DNA of 23,203 bases, taken from positions 1-23,203 of IMG/VR virus record IMGVR_UViG_3300017917_000984. One strand, given 5' to 3'. The notes beneath the pieces were generated by a model, which worked only from the letters and a program-made list of their open reading frames with translations, had not been told where the DNA came from and did not search any database. Below are positions 1-7,820 of the stretch, piece after piece. Each line of letters begins with the position of its first letter. Position 1 is the first letter of the stretch. The DNA comes from a virus. Made by a program: the position numbers and the translations under genes.

Positions 1-27
1 CACATTGTTGTTACTCTGTTTTATCAT
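1..27 (-). CDS. Start of an unidentified gene, cut by the left edge
   Basis: On the minus strand a strong Shine-Dalgarno sequence (AAGGAGG, complement of about 32-38) lies four bases before an ATG at 27-25. Nine codons (MIKQSNNNV) are open to the edge of the window. The gene follows the lysozyme gene in the same direction, beyond a terminator-like hairpin. A lysis function such as a holin would be a natural guess from position only; nine residues give no sequence support for any function. Confidence 0.5.
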
Positions 28-46
28 TTGTCCTCCTTAGAACAAA

Positions 47-67
47 AACATCCTTTGAGGGGATGTT
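47..67 (-). terminator. Hairpin terminator after the lysozyme gene
   Basis: The arms 61-67 (GGATGTT) and 47-53 (AACATCC) form a perfect 7-bp stem with a 7-base loop. Read on the minus strand the hairpin is followed by a T-rich run (complement of 41-48). It begins about ten bases after the lysozyme stop codon. This fits a Rho-independent terminator, although the stem is short, so some read-through into the next gene is possible. Confidence 0.6.
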
Positions 68-75
68 CTATTTAA

Positions 76-597
76 TTATACAGGAAATTTTTCCATGAAG
101 TGCAAAACTCGTTCAGATACCCCACCCCAAGCAGACCAATTAGTTCCTTTATTAGACATGTGGTATGCAATTTTTGCATTTGTTAATGGATCAAACAATG
201 CATCATTACTGCTTAAATCAAATTGTTTTCTACGTGCTGGTCCAAGCGAATCAATCATGTTTATTTGGAAAAGACCATAGGAGTTATCTCCAGTTTTTCT
301 ATTCTTATTGTGAGAATATGGTCTTCCAGTTGATTCCTTCATGACAACTGCCCAAGCAATTTTTAAAGCATCTCCTTTAAATCCAGCAAGCTCAAGAATA
401 GCTTTTAGTTCTTTAGGCTTCAGCATTTTTGATCTATCAATTTTAACAATCTTGATATTTTCTAGTCTGTCAAAAGATACTTCGTATGAATTAGGAGCTG
501 CATAGCTTTGTGTAGGCTTATTAGTAATATCAATAGATGATAATGCTAAAACAGCAACGGTAGCTGGGATAGCAAATCTAAGTTTTGAAATATCCAT
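76..597 (-). CDS. Exported lysozyme-like / lytic transglycosylase protein
   Basis: The 173-residue product has a likely signal peptide: Lys5 and Arg7, a hydrophobic stretch at about 8-22, and a possible SYA|A cleavage site near 33. A lysozyme-like domain covers about 60-173. It contains the candidate catalytic Glu88 in MKESTGRP and the GLFQIN motif (108-113) typical of transglycosylase SLT and goose-type lysozyme folds. It is therefore expected to cut peptidoglycan, either as an endolysin exported by the host Sec pathway or as a virion-associated enzyme. It is transcribed away from all structural genes, which favours a lysis role. No separate wall-binding domain is visible. The ATG is supported by a promoter whose -10 box lies six bases upstream; there is no Shine-Dalgarno sequence, so the mRNA is probably leaderless. 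Confidence 0.8.
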   Translation of the reverse strand: MDISKLRFAIPATVAVLALSSIDITNKPTQSYAAPNSYEVSFDRLENIKIVKIDRSKMLKPKELKAILELAGFKGDALKIAWAVVMKESTGRPYSHNKNRKTGDNSYGLFQINMIDSLGPARRKQFDLSSNDALFDPLTNAKIAYHMSNKGTNWSAWGGVSERVLHFMEKFPV

Positions 598-603
598 TAC
601 TTA

Positions 604-632
604 ATTATAACAAAGTCAAGCTTTAAAGTCAA
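604..632 (-). promoter_or_regulatory. Sigma-70-type promoter of the lysozyme gene (leaderless)
   Basis: On the minus strand: -35 TTGACT (complement of 627-632), a 17-base spacer, then -10 TATAAT (complement of 604-609) preceded by TGT, an extended -10 element. Only six bases (598-603) separate the -10 box from the ATG at 597, so transcription should begin at or beside the start codon. A second TTGACT lies inside the spacer (614-619). This is the best-matching promoter in the window. Confidence 0.8.
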
Positions 633-639
633 TATATTG

Positions 640-648
640 TGATATAAT
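640..648 (+). promoter_or_regulatory. Extended -10 promoter for the tail-fibre block (leaderless)
   Basis: TGA followed by TATAAT (643-648) ends six bases before the ATG at 655. There is no convincing -35 hexamer at the usual distance and no Shine-Dalgarno sequence. It is divergent from the lysozyme promoter, sharing the 57-base intergenic region. Confidence 0.65.
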
Positions 649-654
649 TTAGTC

Positions 655-1053
655 ATGGCCACAGGAAGAACATCTAATACCCTATATTCTGTTGGTAGTC
701 CACCACCAGAAATTATCTGGACAGTAGTCCGTGGAGACACTGCAGCTTTTAAAGCATATGTAACTACCGATGCTCTAGAACCACTTTTTATCCCTGACTG
801 GGAAATAGAGATGGATGTTAAGAGGGGAGATCTTGTAGTGGTTACTCTTTATCCACAGGCAATTCCAGATACAACTACTGTAGATCCAAATGACAAGGTT
901 CCAGGAGAGTTTTTGGTATCATTGACAGCAGAGCAGTGTGACCTACTTAGAACTGGTGATGTTTTTGATATTCAGATGACTAATGAAACAACAAACCAGG
1001 TTTGGACAGTTGCTAAAGGAACATTTGAGATTATTGAGGATATTACTAGATAA
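655..1053 (+). CDS. Small structural protein, possibly baseplate/fibre Ig-like
   Basis: A 132-residue, acidic, probably all-beta protein with no signal peptide or membrane segment. The pattern 'WTVVRGDTAAFKAYV ... FIPDWEIEMDVKR' (about 22-57) resembles the beta-sandwich N-terminal domains of phage upper-baseplate and fibre-attachment proteins, which describe a value range to be combined with a fibre. That resemblance is by eye and weak. It is the first gene of the plus-strand block and overlaps the next gene by one base (TAATG), so the two are translationally coupled. The ATG is set by the -10 box six bases upstream. Exact role unknown; a virion protein is the best reading from context. Confidence 0.55.
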   Translation: MATGRTSNTLYSVGSPPPEIIWTVVRGDTAAFKAYVTTDALEPLFIPDWEIEMDVKRGDLVVVTLYPQAIPDTTTVDPNDKVPGEFLVSLTAEQCDLLRTGDVFDIQMTNETTNQVWTVAKGTFEIIEDITR

Positions 1054-1373
1054 TGGCAACATTATCAATTACAGACCTTTCTGCCAGAAGTCTTTCTCAA
1101 ATAACAGATCTATCTCCAAAAACATCATTTTCTAAATCAAGCGAAAAAGTTCTATCATCAATTACTAATCTTGCAGATCGTAGAATTGGCTGGGTAAATC
1201 AAGAGCAATACGCAAAATCAAGATTTTCAAGTATTATATTTTCTAAAATGTCAGCGTCTCAAATTCTGCCATTCAGGATATCTTTTGAATCAATTGGTGT
1301 TAAGCCATATGATAACCAATATACTCCACCAGTTGGTATTCAGGTTATTGGATTTAATAACTATATTCTTTAA
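1053..1373 (+). CDS. Small hypothetical phage protein, Ser-rich N-terminus
   Basis: A 106-residue protein that I do not recognise. The N-terminal half is rich in Ser, Leu and Thr, with a loose repeat of the form 'ITDLS...S' (about 6-20) and 'SSITNL' (35-40). The C-terminal half (about 60-106) looks like a compact beta-rich segment ending in VIGFNNYIL. Its start codon overlaps the stop codon of the upstream gene (TAATG at 1051-1055), so it is co-translated with it. A promoter for the following gene begins at its 3' end. Membership of the virion or of fibre assembly is inferred only from position. Confidence 0.6.
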   Translation: MATLSITDLSARSLSQITDLSPKTSFSKSSEKVLSSITNLADRRIGWVNQEQYAKSRFSSIIFSKMSASQILPFRISFESIGVKPYDNQYTPPVGIQVIGFNNYIL

Positions 1374-1378
1374 TATAA

Positions 1379-1387
1379 TGTTATAAT
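1379..1387 (+). promoter_or_regulatory. Extended -10 promoter (leaderless)
   Basis: TGT followed by TATAAT (1382-1387) ends six bases before the ATG at 1394. The spacing and extended -10 match the promoter at 640-648. No -35 box or Shine-Dalgarno sequence is seen. Confidence 0.65.
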
Positions 1388-1393
1388 AGCCTC

Positions 1394-1840
1394 ATGGCCA
1401 AAATTGACATTTCTAATCTTAAAACTAAGTTTGAATCTGGTGACAGACCAACTGGTCAAGATTTTGTTGATTTAATTGATACCCTTGCTGCAAATTCTAC
1501 AGACTTGGGGTCTAATGGAAATAATGAGCATTCCGTCTCTGGAATTGAAAATACAACAATTTTAGAGTCTGTTCCAATCGCTGATTGGAGAATGATTAAG
1601 TACATTGTTTCTATTTCTAAAACAACAAATGGAGATAATAAGTTTTATGGCACAGAATTTACCGTATTGATTGATGGATCAAACATTAATATTAGTCAGT
1701 ATGGAATCATAGACAATGATGGGGATATTGGAACCGTTGATGTCTCAAGGGTAGGAAGTAACTTAGTTTTAAGTATTATTCCAAACCCTGCAGTTAAGCC
1801 AGTCACCGCACGTTTTGCACGTATGGGACTTAAGGCATAA
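1394..1840 (+). CDS. Small fibre-associated protein with beta-sandwich C-terminal domain
   Basis: A 148-residue protein. Residues 1-40 are probably helical ('LKTKFESGDRPTGQDFVDLIDTL'), a pattern often seen at the start of phage fibre proteins where the segment describes attachment to a neighbour. Residues about 64-148 ('DWRMIKYIVSISKTT ... TARFARMG') align by eye with the C-terminal domain of the next gene's product (about 419-497, 'DYRSAEFLVKVSHGT'), sharing the Tyr-Gly-Ile/Ala-Ile-Val core and spacing. This type of domain is common at the C-termini of fibre-like proteins of aquatic T4-like phages. The two genes are adjacent and co-directional, so this one could be a short partner or trimerisation cap of the longer fibre. 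The start is defined by the -10 box six bases upstream. Confidence 0.65.
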   Translation: MAKIDISNLKTKFESGDRPTGQDFVDLIDTLAANSTDLGSNGNNEHSVSGIENTTILESVPIADWRMIKYIVSISKTTNGDNKFYGTEFTVLIDGSNINISQYGIIDNDGDIGTVDVSRVGSNLVLSIIPNPAVKPVTARFARMGLKA

Positions 1841-1857
1841 AATAAGGAGATAAACCC

Positions 1858-3351
1858 ATGGCAACAGTAACTAAAGACTTTAGAATAAAGTCAGGTCTGG
1901 TTGTTGAAGGTACAAGCGGTACAATCAATGGCTCAGACATTATTACAGAGGACGCTATTACTGGCGGGACTCAAACTAATATTAGCGTAACGTATAACCC
2001 TACAACAAAGCTTGTAGATTTTGTAGCAGAAAATGGAGTATCAGACTCTACAACAGCAGATTTGGCAGAAGATCCAGATGCAACTGTTGACAGTGGAACT
2101 ATGTATTTCACTAATGCTCGTGCAAGAGCTGCAGTTGATGTAGAAGAGTCTAGTCACTTAACTTATGATTCGGAAACAGGGATTTTTGGATCAACAGTTG
2201 GAAATGGTTTAGAGGTTGAAACTGGAGAGCTTCAGATTGATCTAACAGTGACTGTAGATTTAGATTCTGAGCAAACACTAACTAACAAGGTTCTTGGAAC
2301 TGCAACATCTTTAGGAGCAAATTTAGATGCAGATTCTAATAAAATTATTAATCTTGCAGCACCAGAAAACGCATCGGATGCTGCAACAAAGGGATATGTT
2401 GATGGTGTTGCTGCTGGTCTAACTTGGAAACCAGCTGTTAATTTACTTGCTACTTCAAATGTTCCACTAACTGGCAATACTGAAACTGTTGTTATTGATG
2501 GTCATGCTGCCCTAGATAATACAGATGACGGATATCGCCTATTGCTTATTGGTCAGACTACTACAACTGAGAATGGTGTTTATGTATATGCTGATAACGG
2601 AACTACATATACTCTAACTCGTGCAACCGATCTAGATACTGTTGAAGAGCTAGATGGTGCAGCTGTCTTTGTGATGGAGGGTACTCAGTATGGATCAACT
2701 TCCTGGGTCCAATCAAATCACTATGCAGATTCATTTGATGATCAAGAGTGGGATCAGTTTTCTGGAGCTGGAACATATCTGGCAGGAACAAACCTAGAGC
2801 TAGATGGAAATACCTTTGCCTTGGCTGATTCAATTACACTAACATCTGTTACTGCAGATCTAACTGGAGATGTTACTGGTACTGTTTCGGATATTTCAAA
2901 TCACGATACATCTGCTCTTGCAGAAGATCCAGAGGGAGATGGCAATAGTGGAACCTGGTACTTTACCAACCAAAGAGCTGTTGATGCGATTGAGGCAGTT
3001 GTACCAAACTTCACTGAAATTGACATTAATAGCATTGCAAAGCAGGTTGCAGCAACAACTGGTGTGGTAGCTACTGCTTCCACTGTTACTGCATATGAGT
3101 TTGCAAAGGCAGATTACAGATCAGCTGAATTTTTAGTAAAGGTTTCTCACGGAACACACACAGAGGTCTCCAAGATAATCCTTACGCTAGATATTTCTGA
3201 TAATATTGCAATTACAGAATATGCTATTGTTGGAACCAATGGATCGCTTTCGTCTATTTCGGCAGATGTTAGCGGAAATGATGTTAGACTGAGAGTAACA
3301 ACTGAAGAGGATTCTTCTACTGTAAAGGTAGTTGGAACACTTTTAGCATAA
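1858..3351 (+). CDS. Tail fibre-like protein
   Basis: A 497-residue modular fibre protein. In order: an N-terminal 'KDFRIKSGLVV' attachment module (about 6-16); repeats with 'YFTNARARAAV' (about 83-93) and 'YFTNQRAVDAI' (about 368-378); the 'NLAAPENASDAATKGYVD' motif (about 165-182) typical of long phage fibres; a globular beta domain (about 185-310) starting 'GLTWKPAVNLL' and including 'ENGVYVY' and 'AAVFVMEGT'; and a beta-sandwich C-terminal domain (419-497) shared with the preceding gene. It is expected to form a trimeric fibre for host recognition. A good Shine-Dalgarno sequence (AAGGAG, 1844-1849) sits eight bases before the ATG. A strong terminator follows the stop codon. The receptor cannot be predicted. 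Confidence 0.8.
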   Translation: MATVTKDFRIKSGLVVEGTSGTINGSDIITEDAITGGTQTNISVTYNPTTKLVDFVAENGVSDSTTADLAEDPDATVDSGTMYFTNARARAAVDVEESSHLTYDSETGIFGSTVGNGLEVETGELQIDLTVTVDLDSEQTLTNKVLGTATSLGANLDADSNKIINLAAPENASDAATKGYVDGVAAGLTWKPAVNLLATSNVPLTGNTETVVIDGHAALDNTDDGYRLLLIGQTTTTENGVYVYADNGTTYTLTRATDLDTVEELDGAAVFVMEGTQYGSTSWVQSNHYADSFDDQEWDQFSGAGTYLAGTNLELDGNTFALADSITLTSVTADLTGDVTGTVSDISNHDTSALAEDPEGDGNSGTWYFTNQRAVDAIEAVVPNFTEIDINSIAKQVAATTGVVATASTVTAYEFAKADYRSAEFLVKVSHGTHTEVSKIILTLDISDNIAITEYAIVGTNGSLSSISADVSGNDVRLRVTTEEDSSTVKVVGTLLA

Positions 3352-3369
3352 GCTAGTTAATAAAATTTT

Positions 3370-3410
3370 GAGGCTCTTTCAATAAAACGAAAGGGCCTCA
3401 TTATTTTAAT
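3370..3410 (+). terminator. Rho-independent terminator after the first fibre gene
   Basis: GAGGCTCTTTC (3370-3380) pairs with GAAAGGGCCTC (3389-3399) with one T-G wobble, an 8-base loop, and a T-rich tail (3400-3410). It is flanked upstream by A-rich sequence, so it may also work for the opposite strand. It separates the transcripts of the two fibre genes. Confidence 0.85.
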
Positions 3411-3435
3411 AAAATATGTTAGAATTAATAAGGAC

Positions 3436-3441
3436 TATAAT
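3436..3441 (+). promoter_or_regulatory. Possible promoter for the second fibre gene
   Basis: A perfect TATAAT lies 34 bases before the TTG start at 3470 and just after the terminator at 3370-3410, so a new transcript is expected here. Unlike most promoters in this window it lacks an upstream TGn, and no -35 hexamer is convincing. The Shine-Dalgarno sequence AGGAG (3456-3460) would lie in a normal leader. Confidence 0.45.
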
Positions 3442-3469
3442 CTAATTATAGCAATAGGAGAAACCGCTT

Positions 3470-4783
3470 TTGACAACTTCTGAAAAAGATTTTAAGGTAA
3501 AAAATGGCTTAATCGTAGCCGATGGCGGTACTTTTGGTGGCCCAGTGGTCATCCCAGAACCAACTGAGCCAAATCAGGCAGTAAATAAAGGCTATGTTGA
3601 TTTTGAAATAGGCCAAATACGTGCTGTCATAGGTGTTTTTCTTGCTACTACAGAAAATATAGATATAGCAACTGATACATTAGCTAACGAAGTGCTTGAT
3701 GGATTTACACTTGAATCCCAAATGAAAATTTTGATTAAAGACCAAACTGATACATCAGAAAATGGAATTTATATAATAACCGAATCTGGTCCAGCCATTC
3801 GTGACTTAAACTATGATGACGCAGAAAAAATTAATGCTGGAGATATTGTATATGTTGAAAATGGAATTTCAAATTATCAAAGTGGCTGGGTTCTTCTTGG
3901 CAATGTTGTAACTTTAGACGAGGACCCACTAAATTATTCCAAAATTTTTGGTCCGACTTTTATCCAAGATTCTATCGGGGCTGGAAACGGAATTACGGTA
4001 ACACCATCCGCTACTGAGACTACTATTTCAATTGATTCTTCTGTGGTTGCTACTCTTTCTGGAGCAGGACAGCTTGATTCATCTATTACATCATCTAGTC
4101 TAACTTCAGTCGGAACTCTTTCTTCTTTAAATATTTCTGGTTCATTGGATATTGCAGAAGATCTAGATGTTGTTGGAGATACCAACCTTGTAAACACAAA
4201 TATTACTGGAACTGCAAGCATTAATGATATAGACGTATCTGGAGATGCAACACTAGTTAATCTAGATGTATCTGAAGATACAAGCTTAGCGAATTTAGAT
4301 GTTTCTGGTATTGCCAATGTTAATTCTTTAAATGTTTCTGGAGAAGCAGATTTTTCAGATGCAATAACAATCATAGAGCCAACAGGACCTACAAATCCAG
4401 CAACAAAGGCCTATGTAGACGCCCTGCTTGATCAAGATTCTGTAGAAATTAAAACTATAGACGACTTGTCAAATTATTTTAATGGATATAATAGTAGGTT
4501 TCAGCCAACTTATCAAGGTATTCCAGTAACACTTCAAAATCCATTCAACCTTTTATTAACAATTGATGGTATAATACAATCAGTAGGTTATCCAGATTAT
4601 GTCTGGCAATCTGTTATGCCAAGGGTAGGATTTAGAATAGACAATGATGGCTATATCGCCTTCCCAGAAGCAGTTCCAGTAGGTTCAACCTTTGATGCTA
4701 GAATTCTAGTGGGATCAGCAACAACTACACAAACAAAGGTCTATCCATTTAAGGCGATGGATATAGTCCTAGGAGGATATTAA
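3470..4783 (+). CDS. Tail fibre-like protein, second copy type
   Basis: A 437-residue fibre protein with a TTG start. The start is supported by AGGAG nine bases upstream and by matching of its N-terminus ('EKDFKVKNGLIV', residues 5-16) to that of the fibre at 1858-3351. The 'NKGYVD' motif (about 39-44) leads into a beta domain (about 51-165) related to the one in the first fibre ('ENGIYII ... AGDIVYVENG'). Residues about 200-300 form a regular strand-turn repeat ('LDVSGDATLVN', 'LDVSEDTSLAN', 'LNVSGEADF'), likely a beta-coil shaft. 'NPATKAYVD' (about 309-317) precedes a distinct C-terminal domain (318-437), the likely tip. The first and second fibres share their N-termini but not their C-termini, as expected for alternative receptor-binding proteins. 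It is followed two bases later by the 1005-residue gene. Confidence 0.78.
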   Translation: MTTSEKDFKVKNGLIVADGGTFGGPVVIPEPTEPNQAVNKGYVDFEIGQIRAVIGVFLATTENIDIATDTLANEVLDGFTLESQMKILIKDQTDTSENGIYIITESGPAIRDLNYDDAEKINAGDIVYVENGISNYQSGWVLLGNVVTLDEDPLNYSKIFGPTFIQDSIGAGNGITVTPSATETTISIDSSVVATLSGAGQLDSSITSSSLTSVGTLSSLNISGSLDIAEDLDVVGDTNLVNTNITGTASINDIDVSGDATLVNLDVSEDTSLANLDVSGIANVNSLNVSGEADFSDAITIIEPTGPTNPATKAYVDALLDQDSVEIKTIDDLSNYFNGYNSRFQPTYQGIPVTLQNPFNLLLTIDGIIQSVGYPDYVWQSVMPRVGFRIDNDGYIAFPEAVPVGSTFDARILVGSATTTQTKVYPFKAMDIVLGGY

Positions 4784-4785
4784 AT

Positions 4786-7700
4786 ATGGCAAGAAGAATT
4801 TTGGATCTTAAGGGATACACCCTCAATCCAGCTACACGAGTTATTACATACCCAGGAATTATTAAGCAAGAACAGCTTATCCTGATTACTAACGTAACTG
4901 CTGGGCAGGTGATTTATAATTTTTCTGACCCATCACTCAAAGCAACAGCATATTCAACGTCTATTTCTGGTGCAACTGGAACAACAACGATAACCCTAAA
5001 CTTTAACACAGCAGCAATGTCATCAACAGATAAACTTCAGTTTATTATTGATGAGCCAAATGAAAAAATTGAGCCATCAGAAGTTCTAAAAGACCCAGTA
5101 AACAAACTCCGTGTTTCTCAGGGTAAAGCCTTAATTGATACTGACTTTGAGTATGGCTCTCAGCAAACCAAATGGGAAAATCTTGCCATGATTAATAATC
5201 GTCCATTTGCTTTCCAAAATGCTAATGCAATTACTAGCATTTCTGCTATTACTATGAGCACTGGATCAAAAACTGTTTCTGTAACTAGAAGCTCTGGAAA
5301 TTTCCCAGCTAATGGATCACCAATTTATGTTCAGGACACATTCTTGTCTATTGCAAATGGTAACTTTATTATTGAAACAGGTGGTGGCACTGGAACAATT
5401 ACTTATACTGCAAGAGCAAACAATACAACTGATATTACGGATATTCTAGACACTAATAAAACTGCAGTTTATGAAGGGTCGATCTATTCTTCTGCAAAAA
5501 TTGGTGGAGCGCCAACAATGACATATTCTGGAAGAGAGATTACTGTTACAACAACAGTTCCACACGGACTATCAATTGGTAACGAGATTACAGTTTCTGG
5601 AACTACTGCTAGCACCAATGCGCCTAATGGCACATTTGTTGTTGCTACAATTATTGACAATGATACTTTTGAGTACTATGTAAATGCAGCTCCAACTGGA
5701 ACTCTAACGGCTAGCTCAGCTTCCGTTTACGTTGTTCCACAGGGACAGGTTCTTCACAGACCGCAAGATGGTGGAGTTATATTTTCTTCAAACTCTAGCT
5801 CTAATTTTGAGCAATTAATTAGGCAGACTCGTCGCTATTTCCGCTATCAGTCTGGAAAAGGTATGCAGGTTTCTTCTGGAACAATTCTAAAGCCTAACCT
5901 ACAATTAGACTCAATTACATCGTCTGGTCTAACAGCAACAGTCCAGACAAAAGAAAAGCATAACATTCTTCCTGGAACAACAGTTACAATTGCTGGATGT
6001 TTTGATGCAGCCTACAATGGAACATTCTTGATTACTTCTGTAACTGGGTTTAATACTTTCCAGTATACGATGCTGAGTGAGCCAACTAGTACTGTTGGAA
6101 CTGGGCCATACTACGCAGCTATTCAGGGGTGGTATGGAGCATCAAACAGGCTAGGAATGTTCGATCAACAGAATGGTGTATTTTTTGAGTTTGATGGACA
6201 AACTTTATATGCGGTTCGTAGGTCATCTACATTCCAGCTATCTGGAAGAGTAAATGTTACTAACGGCGGGAATACAGTTACACAAACCAGTTCTTCGTTC
6301 CCAACAGCATTTTCAAAGCAACTTGCTCCTGGAGACTTTATTGTTATTCGTGGACAGTCGTATAAAGTTCAGGATATTGCTTCAGAAACTTCTCTGACCA
6401 TCTCTCCATCATATCGTGGTGCAACATCATCACATGTGATTATGTCAAAGACAGTAGATACAAAAATTTCACAATCAGAATGGAACATTGATAAGGCAGA
6501 CGGTAGTGGTCCATCAGGATTTAATATTGATCTGTCGAAGATGCAAATGTTCTACATTGATTATTCGTGGTACGGAGCTGGATTTATTCGCTGGGGTCTT
6601 CGTGGAATTAATGGAGATGTTTTCTATGTACACAAGATGGAAAACAACAACATTAATCAAGAAGCATATATGCGTTCTGGAAACTTGCCAGCTCGTTATG
6701 AGTCAATTACTTATCCGCCAACAACAAAAACTACTGCTTTGTTTGGTGAATTGGACCTAACACTCTCAGTTGGTTCTACATCTGGATTCCCATCAGCTGG
6801 AACAATTTGTATTAGGGATGGCTCTAAATATGAATATGTTGAATACTCTTCAAAGACTCCGACATCATTTGTTGGCTTGACTAGAGGAAAAGCTGGAATT
6901 ACAACAGCAACTTCTATGACTATTGCTGCTGGCTCTAATCTTGGAACACTTTCTAGCGTTACAAATGTTCAGCCAGGAATGAGGGTTTCTTCAGCGTCTA
7001 TTCCAGAAGGAACATTTATTTCAAGTATAATCCCAGGTACAAATAATGTGCGACTAAGTCAAGCAGCTACTGCAGCAAATCCATCGGATGTCATTATTCC
7101 ACCTCTGGGATCTGCTAGCCAAACTTTTGCATATTCTGAAACTGCTCCAGTATCAGTAGAGTTGGCTTATCCAACATATGGACCAAGCTTGTCACACTGG
7201 GGAACTTCCGTAATTATGGATGGAGGATATGATGACGATAAGTCTCTTATCTTTACCTATGGTATGACTACCCCAACTGTTATTCCAGCAGGAGCATCAC
7301 GTGCACTGTTTTCAATTCGTGTGGCACCATCTGTAGATAATGGTATTGCTGCCAACTTTGGACAGCGTGACCTAATCAATAGAATGCAGCTTAAACTAAA
7401 AGATCTTGGTATCTCTACCAGAACAGCTAGCTCAAACTATTTAGTTCGTGCTTATCTAAATGCTACCCCATCGATATCGTCTACATGGAGTACGCCAACA
7501 GAGGGTGCGGCTGGACTAGCAAACTCTTCATTGGCTCAAATTGCAGCTTATCCATCAGCATCTAACGTAACTGTATCTGGTGGTGAGATTACAGGTGGAT
7601 TCTTGTCTCAAGGAACTGACTCTATTGATCTTACCTCACTGCGTGACCTAGGAAACTCAATCTTGGGTGGTGGATCTTCTGTGTCCAACACACAGATTTA

Positions 7701-7803
7701 TCCAGATGGACCAGATACGCTAACAATTGTTGTTACAAATCTAAATTCATCTAGCTCAATTGATATTTTAGGTAGATTATCTTGGACAGAGGCCCAGGCC
7801 TAA
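4786..7803 (+). CDS. Large virion structural protein of the cyanophage/T4-like type
   Basis: A 1005-residue protein. Several stretches match, from memory, a large structural protein widely conserved in T4-like cyanophages: 'QTKWENLAMINNRPF' (about 127), 'QSGKGMQVSSGTIL' (about 355), 'RRSSTFQLSGRV', 'KMQMFYIDYSWYGAGFIRWG' (about 585-604) and 'YMRSGNLPARYE' (about 628-639). It also has two copies of a 50-60 residue beta module, 'HGLSIGNEITVSG ... NGTFVVATI ... TFEYY' (about 260-310) and 'HNILPGTTVTIAG ... NGTFLITSV ... TFQYT' (about 392-440). It is probably a tail or baseplate protein that carries or supports the fibres. A strong Shine-Dalgarno sequence (AGGAGG) lies just before the ATG. The exact position in the virion is unknown. 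Confidence 0.78.
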   Translation: MARRILDLKGYTLNPATRVITYPGIIKQEQLILITNVTAGQVIYNFSDPSLKATAYSTSISGATGTTTITLNFNTAAMSSTDKLQFIIDEPNEKIEPSEVLKDPVNKLRVSQGKALIDTDFEYGSQQTKWENLAMINNRPFAFQNANAITSISAITMSTGSKTVSVTRSSGNFPANGSPIYVQDTFLSIANGNFIIETGGGTGTITYTARANNTTDITDILDTNKTAVYEGSIYSSAKIGGAPTMTYSGREITVTTTVPHGLSIGNEITVSGTTASTNAPNGTFVVATIIDNDTFEYYVNAAPTGTLTASSASVYVVPQGQVLHRPQDGGVIFSSNSSSNFEQLIRQTRRYFRYQSGKGMQVSSGTILKPNLQLDSITSSGLTATVQTKEKHNILPGTTVTIAGCFDAAYNGTFLITSVTGFNTFQYTMLSEPTSTVGTGPYYAAIQGWYGASNRLGMFDQQNGVFFEFDGQTLYAVRRSSTFQLSGRVNVTNGGNTVTQTSSSFPTAFSKQLAPGDFIVIRGQSYKVQDIASETSLTISPSYRGATSSHVIMSKTVDTKISQSEWNIDKADGSGPSGFNIDLSKMQMFYIDYSWYGAGFIRWGLRGINGDVFYVHKMENNNINQEAYMRSGNLPARYESITYPPTTKTTALFGELDLTLSVGSTSGFPSAGTICIRDGSKYEYVEYSSKTPTSFVGLTRGKAGITTATSMTIAAGSNLGTLSSVTNVQPGMRVSSASIPEGTFISSIIPGTNNVRLSQAATAANPSDVIIPPLGSASQTFAYSETAPVSVELAYPTYGPSLSHWGTSVIMDGGYDDDKSLIFTYGMTTPTVIPAGASRALFSIRVAPSVDNGIAANFGQRDLINRMQLKLKDLGISTRTASSNYLVRAYLNATPSISSTWSTPTEGAAGLANSSLAQIAAYPSASNVTVSGGEITGGFLSQGTDSIDLTSLRDLGNSILGGGSSVSNTQIYPDGPDTLTIVVTNLNSSSSIDILGRLSWTEAQA

Positions 7804-7820
7804 ATAGGAAGGGGTTTTAG

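Noticed and set aside
3934-4374. Minus-strand frame (146 residues) opposite the second fibre gene
   Set aside because: Its regular Ser/Thr/Val pattern is the antisense of the beta-coil repeat of the fibre; no start signals.
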